A stretch of DNA of 64,000 nt from Shimia sp. Alg240-R146 (GTDB taxonomy: Bacteria; Pseudomonadota; Alphaproteobacteria; Rhodobacterales; Rhodobacteraceae). The translations under genes and the position numbers were made by a program. The stretch is from assembly GCF_947331465.1 (NCBI RefSeq), contig NZ_CAMZOK010000003.1, positions 682,001-746,000 on the forward strand, written 5' to 3'. Under the pieces are notes generated by a model that saw only the letters and a list, made by a program, of their open reading frames with translations, did no database searches and had not been told where the DNA came from. Position 1 is the first letter of the stretch. Each line of letters opens with the position of its first letter. This document shows positions 17,854 through 25,862 of this stretch, piece after piece.

Positions 17854-19032
17854 TTATCCGTAAATACAGGCGCGCAGCTTGGTGAGCGCTTCCTGTACTT
17901 CGGTCTTTGGGGCCACCAAGGCGACCCGAATAAATTTTTTGCCGGGGTTAAACCCTTCGGCGTCGCGGCTCAGATACGCGCCGGGCAACACCCGCACGCC
18001 GGTCTCTGTCCACAGTTTGACCGCGGCCTCTTCGCCGTCGTCCACCGGCAACCACAGGAAAAATCCGGCCTGCGGGCTCATGTATCCCGGCACATCCCCG
18101 AGGATCGCATCAGCGATTTCGAACTTTTCGGCATAAAGGGCGCGGCTCTCTTCCACATGCGCCTCATCCGCCCAAACCTTTTCCGCCGCACGTTGCAACG
18201 GCAGCGGCAAAGGCGCGCCGGAATAGGCCCGTAGCTGGCGAATACGCCGGATGCTCTCTGGCCCGCCCGCAACAAAACCGGACCGCAAGCCCGGCAGATT
18301 TGACCGCTTGCTCAGCGAATGGAAAATCAGAACCCGTTCGGGGTCTGCTCCCATCTCATACGCGATCTGCAAGGCACCGGTCGGCGGTGTCTCGCGATAT
18401 ACTTCGGAATAACACTCATCCGCGAAAATCTGGAAATCGTGCTTTTCCGCCAGCGCGATCAGCGCACGCCAATACGTCGCATCCGCCACCGCGCCCTGCG
18501 GATTGGCAGGCGAACACACATAGGCAATTGCGACGCGATCCAACACATCCGCGCCCAACGCCGCGAAGTCCGGCAAATGGCCACTGGCCTCGGTCGCTGG
18601 CACAAACCGCGCTTCTGCCCCAACCGAGGCAGCTGCCACAGCATAGACCTGATAAAACGGGTTCGGCGTTAAAATGATCGGCTGCGCGCCGTTTTTGGTT
18701 TCCGGACACAACGCCATCGCGGCGTTATAAAGCCCCTCACGCGTGCCATTCAGCGCCATAATCTGGGCCGACGGGATACTGACGTCATACCGACGCTTTA
18801 TCCACGCGGAAATCGCATCCAAAAGCTCGGGTGTGCCATCATTTGGCGGGTATTTGTTAAAGCCTTCGGCATGCTGAACAATCACATCTGTGACCCACTG
18901 CGGAAACACATGTTTCGGCTCACCAATGGTCATATGTGTTACCGGCCCACCTGGTTCCAGGTGATCCAAAAGCGCGCGCAAACGCGGGAACGCATAAGCC
19001 GGTAGGTTCGAAAACCGCTCGGGGAACATCAT
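17854..19032 (-). CDS. Class I/II pyridoxal-phosphate aminotransferase (succinyldiaminopimelate transaminase-like)
   Basis: A 392-residue fold-type I aminotransferase. The PLP-lysine lies in HSLSKRSNLPGLRSGF, and TIGEPKH, CSPANPQGAVA and DECYSEVY are the usual cofactor and substrate segments. The N-terminus (RFSNLPAYAFPRL) resembles DapC of beta- and alphaproteobacteria, which makes N-succinyl-LL-diaminopimelate for lysine and peptidoglycan. Specificity is not certain from motifs. ATG at 19032 is used, and a TTG two codons upstream is a possible alternative. It ends 21 nt before ftsK. Confidence 0.82.
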   Translation of the reverse strand: MMFPERFSNLPAYAFPRLRALLDHLEPGGPVTHMTIGEPKHVFPQWVTDVIVQHAEGFNKYPPNDGTPELLDAISAWIKRRYDVSIPSAQIMALNGTREGLYNAAMALCPETKNGAQPIILTPNPFYQVYAVAAASVGAEARFVPATEASGHLPDFAALGADVLDRVAIAYVCSPANPQGAVADATYWRALIALAEKHDFQIFADECYSEVYRETPPTGALQIAYEMGADPERVLIFHSLSKRSNLPGLRSGFVAGGPESIRRIRQLRAYSGAPLPLPLQRAAEKVWADEAHVEESRALYAEKFEIADAILGDVPGYMSPQAGFFLWLPVDDGEEAAVKLWTETGVRVLPGAYLSRDAEGFNPGKKFIRVALVAPKTEVQEALTKLRACIYG

Positions 19033-19245
19033 ATTCAATCTGCCTCAGGATCGGGATCATATCGCCCCGTTTCAAACCCAAGTTACCCAATGCGAGTCCG
19101 CCAGTCCACTAAAATGCCGAAGACTCCGGCACTTGTGGCCTCTGCGCCACCCGACATTTCTGCGATAAACTAACTAAACTTCTTCATTTGGCGCAAATCA
19201 CTGCAAAAGCGGTTGCGACAAAGGCCTTTAACGACCGCTGCCCGA

Positions 19246-20574
19246 TTAGCGCAACACCGTTTCAGCAGCCGCCGCCAGCCGCAACAACCGCTCTTCCGTG
19301 TTCGGCGCGCCCAACATCATCAACCCGCAACTTGGCATTCCGGATGGCAAGGTTACTGCTGCACTGCCCATCAGGTTGCCTATCCGCGTATTGCGCAAAG
19401 CCAAAAGGTTTTCAGTGACATAGTAGTCCTGATCGCTCATCAGCCGCGCCGCATCGGGCGGCAGAATCGGCGACGTCGGCAAAAGCACCGCGTCAAATCC
19501 GGCAATCCGTGCATTCCACCGCGCGCGATGCTCCTCAAGCGCCTGCCACGCGTCCACATAGTCCGGCCCCGAAAACGATGCACCGGCGCGGAACCGTTCC
19601 AAAATCTGGTCAAACATCAAATCCGGCGCCGCCTCGATTTCGTCGCGCCACTCGCCATAGGCTTCGGAGGTGAACAAGGGTCCCGTCAATTCCATCGCCC
19701 GCGCCACTTCTCCGGCTTTCAGAAATTCCATCTGGGCGCCCGCTTCGCTGAACCGCGCCAACGCACGCTCAAACCCAGCCATCGGCGCATCGCGCACAGC
19801 CTCAAGGGCGACCGTTTCCAATATGGCAAACCGCTTGCCTTCAAGCGACGCGCCCTGCAAATCCACAGGCTTTTCACCAGCCAATGCAGCAAACAGAAGC
19901 GAGGCATCCTCAACCGTCCGGGCCAACGGCCCAACCGTGTCAAAGCTCCGGCACAATGGCACGACACCGGCATTGGACAGCCGTCCGGATGTGGTTTTCA
20001 AGCCCACGAGGTCATTCCATGCCGATGGAATTCGCACCGATCCGCCTGTGTCCGATCCGATGCCAGCCGCAGCCAATCCAAAGGCCACAGACGCCGCCGC
20101 GCCCGAGCTCGATCCGCCCGGCACCGCCTTGGGATCATTCACGCATGGAGGCGTTGCTGTCATCGGGTTCAACCCCAATCCTGAAAACGCCAACTCGCTC
20201 ATGTGCGTCTTTCCCAGACACACCAGCCCGGCTGCGGTCGCGTTGCGCAGCGCCTCCGCATCGCGGCCCGGCACCCGGTCCTTGAGCAATAACGATCCGG
20301 CCTCCGTCGCCACACCAGCGCTGTCAAACAGGTCTTTCCAGCTAATGGGCACCCCATCCAAAAGCGACAACCGCTCTCCGATCCGCGCCCGCTCTGCGGC
20401 GGCTTCGGCTTCTGCCAGCGCCCGCTCGCGGGTGACAGCTGAATAAATCCGGTCCTTGTGATCGCTGCTGTCAATCGCGCCCAGAAACGCCTGCGTCAGC
20501 GCGACCGGATCAATTGAACCCTCGCCAATCCCACGCCCCAGATCCGCCGCGCTCATTTCCAGCCAGTCCAACAT
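19246..20574 (-). CDS. Amidase (amidase signature family, GatA-like)
   Basis: A 442-residue amidase-signature enzyme with the full Ser-cisSer-Lys triad: Lys80 in SWKDLFD, the serine cluster GGSSSG at 153-158, and Ser179 in GSDTGGSVRIPSA. It hydrolyses a carboxamide in the cytoplasm. It is shorter than GatA (about 490 residues) and no gatC/gatB is nearby, so it is a catabolic amidase, not the tRNA amidotransferase subunit. ATG at 20574 has GAGGA 6 nt upstream. It is divergent from the UbiH-type gene. Confidence 0.88.
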   Translation of the reverse strand: MLDWLEMSAADLGRGIGEGSIDPVALTQAFLGAIDSSDHKDRIYSAVTRERALAEAEAAAERARIGERLSLLDGVPISWKDLFDSAGVATEAGSLLLKDRVPGRDAEALRNATAAGLVCLGKTHMSELAFSGLGLNPMTATPPCVNDPKAVPGGSSSGAAASVAFGLAAAGIGSDTGGSVRIPSAWNDLVGLKTTSGRLSNAGVVPLCRSFDTVGPLARTVEDASLLFAALAGEKPVDLQGASLEGKRFAILETVALEAVRDAPMAGFERALARFSEAGAQMEFLKAGEVARAMELTGPLFTSEAYGEWRDEIEAAPDLMFDQILERFRAGASFSGPDYVDAWQALEEHRARWNARIAGFDAVLLPTSPILPPDAARLMSDQDYYVTENLLALRNTRIGNLMGSAAVTLPSGMPSCGLMMLGAPNTEERLLRLAAAAETVLR

Positions 20575-20658
20575 CACAAGTCCTCAAATATGCCTTTGCG
20601 CGACGGTAGCGGCGCAAAGGCACATGGACAATCCCGAACCGACTCCCATATTGGGACC

Positions 20659-21873
20659 ATGCGCTTTGACACAGATATCCTCATCGCCGGCGGCGGCCTC
20701 AACGGCCCTGCCCTTGCCCTCGCCCTCAGCCATGCCGGGTTTACCGTAACGGTGGTTGACGCCCGCCCCGCCCCGGAACGCGCAGGCAGCAATTTCGACG
20801 GGCGCGGCTATGCGCTGGCTCTGGCCTCCAAGCGTCTGCTGGACCGGCTTGGCGTCTGGCAGGATGTCGCGCCAAACGCCCAACCCATGCTTGATATCAA
20901 GGTCTCAGATGGCCGCGCCGGCGAAGGCCCTTCGCCGTTCTTCCTCCACTTTGACCATTCCGAACTCGAAGAAGGCCCGATGGGCTTTATGCTCGAGGAC
21001 CGCTTTCTGTATCGCGCGTTTCTGACCGCCATGGAAAACGACCCCGCCATCACCCTGATTCCGGATACCAGCGTCACAGAGCAATCGGTCGATCCCTCCG
21101 GCGTCACGGTCACGCTTTCCAATGGCGAAACCCGCCGCGCCCGCCTTTTGGTGGGCTGCGACGGTCGCCAATCCGGTGTCGCGCAGCGCGCAGGCATCCG
21201 CCGCACAGGCTGGGGATACGGCCAAACCGCGCTGGTCTGCGCCATTGCGCATGAAAAGCCGCACAACGGTGTCGCGCATCAGTTCTTTATGCCTCCCGGC
21301 CCTCTGGCGATCCTGCCGCTTCCCGGCAATATGTCCTCGATTGTCTGGTCCGAAACAGAAGAAAACGCCGCCCGCATCCACGCGCTTTCAGACGAGGATT
21401 ACCTCGCCGTTCTACGCCCGCGGTTTGGCGATTTCCTTGGCGACATCTCCCTCGCGGGCGCCCGGTTCACCTATCCATTGGGCCTCACCGTTGCGAACCA
21501 TTTCGTGTCTGATCACGTTGCTTTGGTGGGCGACGCGGCCCACGGCATGCACCCGATTGCGGGCCAAGGCCTTAACGCAGGCCTGCGCGATGTCGCAGCG
21601 TTGGCCCAAGTGCTGGCCGAGGCCAAATCGCGCGGCGAAGACATCGCCTCAATTCTGGTGCTGGAGCGATATCAGGAATGGCGTCGTTTCGACACACAGG
21701 CCCTGGTGGCCGCGACAGATATCACCAACAAACTGTTTTCCAACGACAATCCGCTCCTGCGGGCTGGCCGTGACATCGGCATGGGGCTCATCGGCAAAGT
21801 CCCAGCCCTGCGCCGCACCTTTATGCGCGAGGCCGCAGGCCTTACAGGGGATCTGCCCGACCTGATGCGCTAA
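20659..21873 (+). CDS. UbiH/UbiF-family FAD-dependent monooxygenase (ubiquinone biosynthesis hydroxylase)
   Basis: A 404-residue flavoprotein hydroxylase. The N-terminal IAGGGLNGPALALALSHAG binds the FAD ADP moiety, and the second FAD motif is VGDAAHGMHPIAGQGLNAG near residue 290. This motif combination is characteristic of UbiH/UbiF/Coq6/UbiL enzymes that hydroxylate the ubiquinone ring. Which ring position it acts on cannot be told. ATG at 20659 begins the dinucleotide fold directly, and its ribosome-binding site (GGGA) is close and weak. A stem-loop repeat follows the gene. Confidence 0.85.
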   Translation: MRFDTDILIAGGGLNGPALALALSHAGFTVTVVDARPAPERAGSNFDGRGYALALASKRLLDRLGVWQDVAPNAQPMLDIKVSDGRAGEGPSPFFLHFDHSELEEGPMGFMLEDRFLYRAFLTAMENDPAITLIPDTSVTEQSVDPSGVTVTLSNGETRRARLLVGCDGRQSGVAQRAGIRRTGWGYGQTALVCAIAHEKPHNGVAHQFFMPPGPLAILPLPGNMSSIVWSETEENAARIHALSDEDYLAVLRPRFGDFLGDISLAGARFTYPLGLTVANHFVSDHVALVGDAAHGMHPIAGQGLNAGLRDVAALAQVLAEAKSRGEDIASILVLERYQEWRRFDTQALVAATDITNKLFSNDNPLLRAGRDIGMGLIGKVPALRRTFMREAAGLTGDLPDLMR

Positions 21874-21890
21874 GGCATACCTTCCTTTTG

Positions 21891-21950
21891 CCGGAAATAT
21901 CCCGGGGGTGAATTGGCCGCAGGCCAAGGGGGGGGGGCTGGCCCCTCCCT
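21891..21950. repeat. Rhodobacteraceae-type intergenic stem-loop repeat, copy 2
   Basis: GGAAATATCCCGGGGGTG is followed by a hairpin (TTGGCC at 21913-21918, GCA, GGCCAA at 21922-21927) and a run of ten G, then GCTGGCCCCTCCC, which can pair with the G-run. It shares AAATATCCCGGGGGT with the inverse of the copy at 1193-1240. It occupies the space between the convergent ubiH-type and Trm112 genes and may serve as a bidirectional terminator. Confidence 0.6.
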
Positions 21951-21953
21951 TCC

Positions 21954-22145
21954 TCAGTCCAACGTGCGCGCCTCGTCCACAAGCATCACGGGAATGCCGT
22001 TGCGGATCGGAAAGGCCAATCCGGCACCGCGTGAAATCAGCTCCTGCTTCGCCGCATCATACTCAAGCGTCGCGCGGGTCTCAGGGCACACCAATGCTTC
22101 CAGCATACGCCGGTCAAATCCGGGTTCAGTCACATCGTTTGTCAT
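21954..22145 (-). CDS. Trm112-family small protein
   Basis: A 63-residue protein with [16 protein letters not shown] at the N-terminus and [14 protein letters not shown] at the C-terminus, the Trm112/YcaR pattern. Only one of the usual Cys pairs is left (VCPET), so zinc binding may be lost. Eukaryotic Trm112 activates methyltransferases, and the bacterial role is unsettled. Its ATG overlaps the stop of the Lon-N gene by 4 nt, so it is translationally coupled. Confidence 0.88.
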   Translation of the reverse strand: MTNDVTEPGFDRRMLEALVCPETRATLEYDAAKQELISRGAGLAFPIRNGIPVMLVDEARTLD

Positions 22146-22786
22146 TGTATCAAGTCCTCTCCGCCGCCACCACGCAGCGCAAATTCCAACAGCGTCACCA
22201 AGGTTTCACGGCGTGTGCTCAGGCTCGGCGCTTCTAGCAACGCTTGCTTGTCCTCAGCGCCAAAATCCAGAAGCATCGACAGCGAATTGATCAGCAGTTC
22301 GTCATCTGCATCTTTGAGCGTTTCCCAATCGGTCTGCAACTCCAACTGCTCGAAATACCGCTTCAGCAGCGCCAAGAACGCGGGGCGGTGAAACGCCTCG
22401 TCGTGTTCCGTCCGCCCCAGATCCCGGTCAAACCCGTCCCAGCTCACGGAACACCGCCGATAAGGTGCAAACCCGTCAACCTCGTCCTGAATGCGAAACC
22501 GCGACACGCCTGTCAGCGTGATCATATAGCGATTGTCTTCGGTTTCGCTGAATTGCGTGATCCGTCCGGCACAGCCAATGGTCTGCAATCCAATCCCCTC
22601 GCGGCCCGGTACTTCGTTGGGCTGCACCATGCCGATCAAACGCTCAGGCGTTTTGAGCGCATCATCCAGCATCGTCAAATAACGTGGCTCGAAAATGTGC
22701 AACGGCAGACGTGATCGCGGCAGCAAAAGCGCACCCGGAAGCGGGAAAACCGCAATCATGTCTGGAAGATCGGCAGGCCTGATCAT
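22142..22786 (-). CDS. Lon N-terminal substrate-binding domain protein
   Basis: A 214-residue stand-alone PUA-like LON domain (residues about 10-200) without ATPase or protease parts. [23 protein letters not shown] near the start and the GCAGRITQF segment are typical. Such proteins are found in many alphaproteobacteria next to a thioredoxin-TPR gene, as here, and their role is unknown (possibly an adaptor or proteostasis factor). It starts 27 nt after the thioredoxin gene and overlaps the Trm112 gene by 4 nt. Confidence 0.9.
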   Translation of the reverse strand: MIRPADLPDMIAVFPLPGALLLPRSRLPLHIFEPRYLTMLDDALKTPERLIGMVQPNEVPGREGIGLQTIGCAGRITQFSETEDNRYMITLTGVSRFRIQDEVDGFAPYRRCSVSWDGFDRDLGRTEHDEAFHRPAFLALLKRYFEQLELQTDWETLKDADDELLINSLSMLLDFGAEDKQALLEAPSLSTRRETLVTLLEFALRGGGGEDLIQ

Positions 22787-22813
22787 ACCGCCAGCCTACG
22801 CTGGATTTGCCGA

Positions 22814-23740
22814 TCAGGCAAAGATCATCGAACTGAGCTTGCGCCGCCCGTTCAACACCACTGGATCATTCGGTTTGAGCGCTTCGAAAATGGTGAACAA
22901 CTGCGCTTTGGCGGCGCCGTCATTCCACTCACGATCGCGTCGGAACAGGTCAAGCAACTCATCCACAGCCGCCTCGACCTCACCCGCACCATGCAGCGCC
23001 TGCGCAAGGTCCAGCCGCGCCTGATAGTTGTCGGGCTCCGCCTCAACCACCGCCCGAAGCTCCGCTACCGGACCCGCGTTTTCGGCTTGCCGCGCCAGTG
23101 CCAACTGCGCGTGCGCAGCTTCGACTTCGGGGGCTTCTGCAAATTCTGCCGGCGCACCGTTCAGAACCGCCTCGGCCTGATCCAAAGCGCCCAAAGCGAT
23201 GTTGGCCCGCGCCAATCCGGCAAAAGCGGCCACGTTGTCGGTGTCCTGCTCCAAAATAGCGGCGAAGGTCTCCGCTGCGTCCTGGGCCTGGCCCTCCGTC
23301 AGCATCTCTTCGGCCGCCGCCAGTGCATCATCTAGCCCACCGTCAGGCATCTGCCCGCCACCGGCCTCGACCACTTTGGTGACAAACGCCTCAATTTCGC
23401 TGGGCGGCAATGCGCCCTGAAAGCCGTCAATCGGCTGGCCTTGGTAAAACGCATAGACAGTCGGGATCGACTGAACCTGCATTTGACCGGCGATGCCCTG
23501 ATTTTCGTCGACGTTGATCTTGGCCATCTTCACCGCGCCACCAGCCGCCGTGACCGCTGCCTCAAGCGCTGGCCCCAACGTTTTGCACGGCCCACACCAC
23601 GGCGCCCAGAAATCCACGATCACTGGCACAGTCATCGAGACATCCACGACATCCGCCATGAAAGTTGCCTCAGAAACGTCTTTGATCAAATCGCTGTCGG
23701 CCGGCGCTGCTGCACCGTTGCCTTGTCCAAGTTCAAGCAT
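22814..23740 (-). CDS. Thioredoxin-TPR chaperedoxin (CnoX/YbbN family)
   Basis: A 308-residue fusion of an N-terminal thioredoxin (residues about 20-130, active site WCGPC with Cys49 and Cys52) and a C-terminal TPR array (about 140-308, Ala-rich helical repeats). CnoX/YbbN proteins hold aggregation-prone clients and hand them to GroEL or DnaK. Some members keep the redox-active CXXC and others do not, and here it is intact. It heads an operon with the Lon-N and Trm112 genes, which supports a protein-quality theme. Confidence 0.9.
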   Translation of the reverse strand: MLELGQGNGAAAPADSDLIKDVSEATFMADVVDVSMTVPVIVDFWAPWCGPCKTLGPALEAAVTAAGGAVKMAKINVDENQGIAGQMQVQSIPTVYAFYQGQPIDGFQGALPPSEIEAFVTKVVEAGGGQMPDGGLDDALAAAEEMLTEGQAQDAAETFAAILEQDTDNVAAFAGLARANIALGALDQAEAVLNGAPAEFAEAPEVEAAHAQLALARQAENAGPVAELRAVVEAEPDNYQARLDLAQALHGAGEVEAAVDELLDLFRRDREWNDGAAKAQLFTIFEALKPNDPVVLNGRRKLSSMIFA

Positions 23741-23793
23741 TGGAGTCGTCCTTTATATGCGTTGGTTCCTATATGAGGTCCCGCGTCGGAAAG

Positions 23794-24582
23794 TCAAAGG
23801 TCAAACGTCGCAAACACCGGCGCGTGGTCACTGGGTTTTTCCCAGCCCCGCGCCTCGCGCAAAACACGGCTTGAATGCCCCGCATTGGAGATATCGCCCG
23901 TCGCCCAAACGTGATCCAGCCGCCGGCCTTTGTCGGCCGCATCCCAGTCACGGGCGCGATAGCTCCACCAGCTATAAAGCTGCCCTTCCGGCACATCCTG
24001 CCGCGTGATATCAACCCAACCGCCCGCGTCCTGCGTCTCGGCCAGCGCTTCGACCTCCACCGGCGTATGGCTGACGATTTTCAGCAGCTTCTTGTGGTCC
24101 CACACATCGTCTTCGCGCGGCGCGATGTTCAAATCCCCGACAAGAACCGCCTTCTGCATCTTCTCACGGCGAAAATAGTCTCGCATATCGCTGAGATAAT
24201 CGAGCTTCTGGCCAAATTTCTCGTTCTTCTCGCGGTCCGGCACATCGCCTCCCGCTGGCACATAAAAATTGTGGACCGTCACACCGTTCTCCAGCTTGCC
24301 GGCGATGTGGCGGGCGTGGCCCAAGTCGGCAAAATCTTCGGCGCCGGCTTCAACCATCGGGATTTTCGACAGGATCGCGACACCGTTGTATCCCTTCTGC
24401 CCGCGCGCCACCATGTGCGTGTAGCCAAGCGCAGCAAAGCCTTCGGTCGGGATGTTTTCAACCGGACTTTTGCACTCCTGCAAACACAACACATCCGGTG
24501 CTTCTTCTTGCAGCAACTTAAGCACAATCGGCTCGCGCAAGCGCACCGAATTGATGTTCCAGGTGGCAAGGCTAAAGGACAT
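23794..24582 (-). CDS. xth: Exodeoxyribonuclease III
   Basis: A 262-residue AP endonuclease/3'-exonuclease for base excision repair. Motifs run in the family order: ATWNINSVRLR at the N-terminus, LCLQECK with the metal-binding Glu, VLVGDLNIAP, GRRLDHVWAT and SDHAPVFATF at the C-terminus. The ATG at 24582 begins the fold directly. Two small-RNA-like units lie upstream on the same strand, so the xth leader may include or follow them. Confidence 0.95.
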   Translation of the reverse strand: MSFSLATWNINSVRLREPIVLKLLQEEAPDVLCLQECKSPVENIPTEGFAALGYTHMVARGQKGYNGVAILSKIPMVEAGAEDFADLGHARHIAGKLENGVTVHNFYVPAGGDVPDREKNEKFGQKLDYLSDMRDYFRREKMQKAVLVGDLNIAPREDDVWDHKKLLKIVSHTPVEVEALAETQDAGGWVDITRQDVPEGQLYSWWSYRARDWDAADKGRRLDHVWATGDISNAGHSSRVLREARGWEKPSDHAPVFATFDL

Positions 24583-24674
24583 GAAAACTCTCCGCGCTGA
24601 TACTGTTCGCGCACCCTACCCCCGCCCCTGACGCGATGCCAATGCCATTTCCTGCGCATTGGTGCACTGCCGCC

Positions 24675-24757
24675 AAAAAAAGGGCCCGAGCAAAAGCCCG
24701 GGCCAGTCCAACAGGGAGGTATATGCCAATACCCGGGCATATGCGGGATCTCTTCAG
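24675..24757 (-). ncRNA. Small RNA unit 1 (tandem copy nearer xth)
   Basis: On the minus strand the unit runs AGAGAUCCCGC, hairpin 1 (AUAUGCC/GGCAUAU, 24742-24736 with 24727-24721), a linker ACCUCCCUGUUGGACUG (24720-24704), then an intrinsic terminator (GGCCCGGGC, loop UUUU, GCUCGGGCC at 24704-24683, C, seven U at 24681-24675). The linker is identical to that in unit 2, while the stems differ by paired changes, which is good evidence for a functional RNA. CCUCCC can pair with Shine-Dalgarno sequences. It resembles in concept the CcsR/'cuckoo' RNAs of Rhodobacter and the alpha-r14 family, which carry CCUCCUCCC loops. The 5' end is approximate and no promoter could be assigned. Confidence 0.75.
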
Positions 24758-24849
24758 CGACCACCCTAAAGGTGCAGCCGAAATGTTTCTTTGATCGAGG
24801 TCAAACAATTTGGCAGGTTTTTGCGGCGCGGCGCAAAAGCTGCATCCCC

Positions 24850-24932
24850 AAAAAAAGGACCCGAGCCGAAGCCCGGGTCAGTCCAACAGGGAGGTCATGT
24901 CATAACCCGGACATGGCGGGATTCTCTCATGA
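24850..24932 (-). ncRNA. Small RNA unit 2 (tandem copy nearer cenR)
   Basis: Same architecture as unit 1: AGAGAAUCCCGCC, hairpin 1 (CAUGUC/GACAUG, 24915-24910 with 24901-24896), linker ACCUCCCUGUUGGACUG (24895-24879) and terminator (GACCCGGGC, loop UUCG, GCUCGGGUC at 24879-24858, C, seven U at 24856-24850). Both hairpin-1 loops begin CGGGU. A CCTATAT element at 24944-24938 is a possible -10 box, with no convincing -35. It lies about 75 nt after the cenR stop, so processing from the cenR mRNA is an alternative to an own promoter. Confidence 0.75.
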
Positions 24933-25003
24933 CTCTGATATAGGATGAATCTTACGGAATTCTTGCTTTATCGGCGCCAAGACTGTTCTTTTTGCCGCCA
25001 AAC

Positions 25004-25690
25004 TTAGGCGACCAGACGATACCCGCCACTTTCCGTCACCAAAAGCCGCGCGTTGCTGGGGTCGGGCTCGATCTTCTGGCGCAGGCGATAGATGTGCGTC
25101 TCAAGCGTGTGCGTCGTAACACCCGCGTTGTAGCCCCAGACCTCATGCAGCAGCACATCCCGCGCCACCACGCCGTCCGTGGACCGATACAGGTACTTGA
25201 GGATGTTGGTCTCTTTCTCGGTCAGGCGGATCTTGCGCTCATCTTCAGTGATCAGCATCTTCATCGCTGGCTTGAACGTATACGGGCCAAGCACAAACAC
25301 CGCGTCCTCAGATTGCTCATGCTGGCGCAACTGCGCCCGAATGCGGGCCAAAAGCACCGGGAATTTGAACGGTTTGGTCACGTAATCGTTGGCCCCGCTA
25401 TCAAGGCCCAAAATCGTGTCGGCGTCGCTGTCATGCCCTGTCAGCATCAGGATCGGGCTTTTCACCCCTTGTTTGCGCATCAGGCGGCACAATTCGCGCC
25501 CGTCTGTGTCAGGCAGACCCACATCAAGAATGATGATGTCATACAGGCCTTCTTTGACGCGACTCATCGCTTCGCTGCCGTTGCCGGCCTCAAAGACATC
25601 AAAATCTTCGGTCATCACAAGTTGCTCTGACAGAGCCTCGCGCAGATCTTCATCATCATCCACAAGCAGGATTTTCTTAAGCTGTGCCAT
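25004..25690 (-). CDS. cenR: OmpR-family response regulator, CenR-like
   Basis: A 228-residue two-domain regulator. The receiver has the acidic pocket DDDED (11-15), phospho-acceptor Asp56 in IILDVGLP, the Thr in MLTGHD and Lys in VTKPFKF. The C-terminal winged helix ends THTLETHIYRLRQKIEPD and GGYRLVA. The sequence around ILGLDSGANDYVTKPFKF and LRQHEQSED closely resembles Caulobacter/Rhodobacter CenR, an essential cell-envelope regulator working with the kinase CenK. No kinase gene is adjacent. The RNA units follow its stop, and ribA is divergent 172 nt upstream. Confidence 0.85.
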   Translation of the reverse strand: MAQLKKILLVDDDEDLREALSEQLVMTEDFDVFEAGNGSEAMSRVKEGLYDIIILDVGLPDTDGRELCRLMRKQGVKSPILMLTGHDSDADTILGLDSGANDYVTKPFKFPVLLARIRAQLRQHEQSEDAVFVLGPYTFKPAMKMLITEDERKIRLTEKETNILKYLYRSTDGVVARDVLLHEVWGYNAGVTTHTLETHIYRLRQKIEPDPSNARLLVTESGGYRLVA

Positions 25691-25862
25691 CCGTGTCCTC
25701 CACGTTCAATCCGTATCACTTTGTTGTTCACGACATGTATACGCACGAAAGGCACAACAAGATTTCTTGCAATTGCCTCACGGCCTCGTGTTTCTGTGAC
25801 GTCAAATGTTTCATCTTGCGACAAAGGCGGCTAAATGTGATGCGCTAAGCCGTGAGGACCCC

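Noticed and set aside
24583-24674. Further RNA copy between unit 1 and xth
   Set aside because: The linker ACCUCCCUGUUGG does not occur a third time here.
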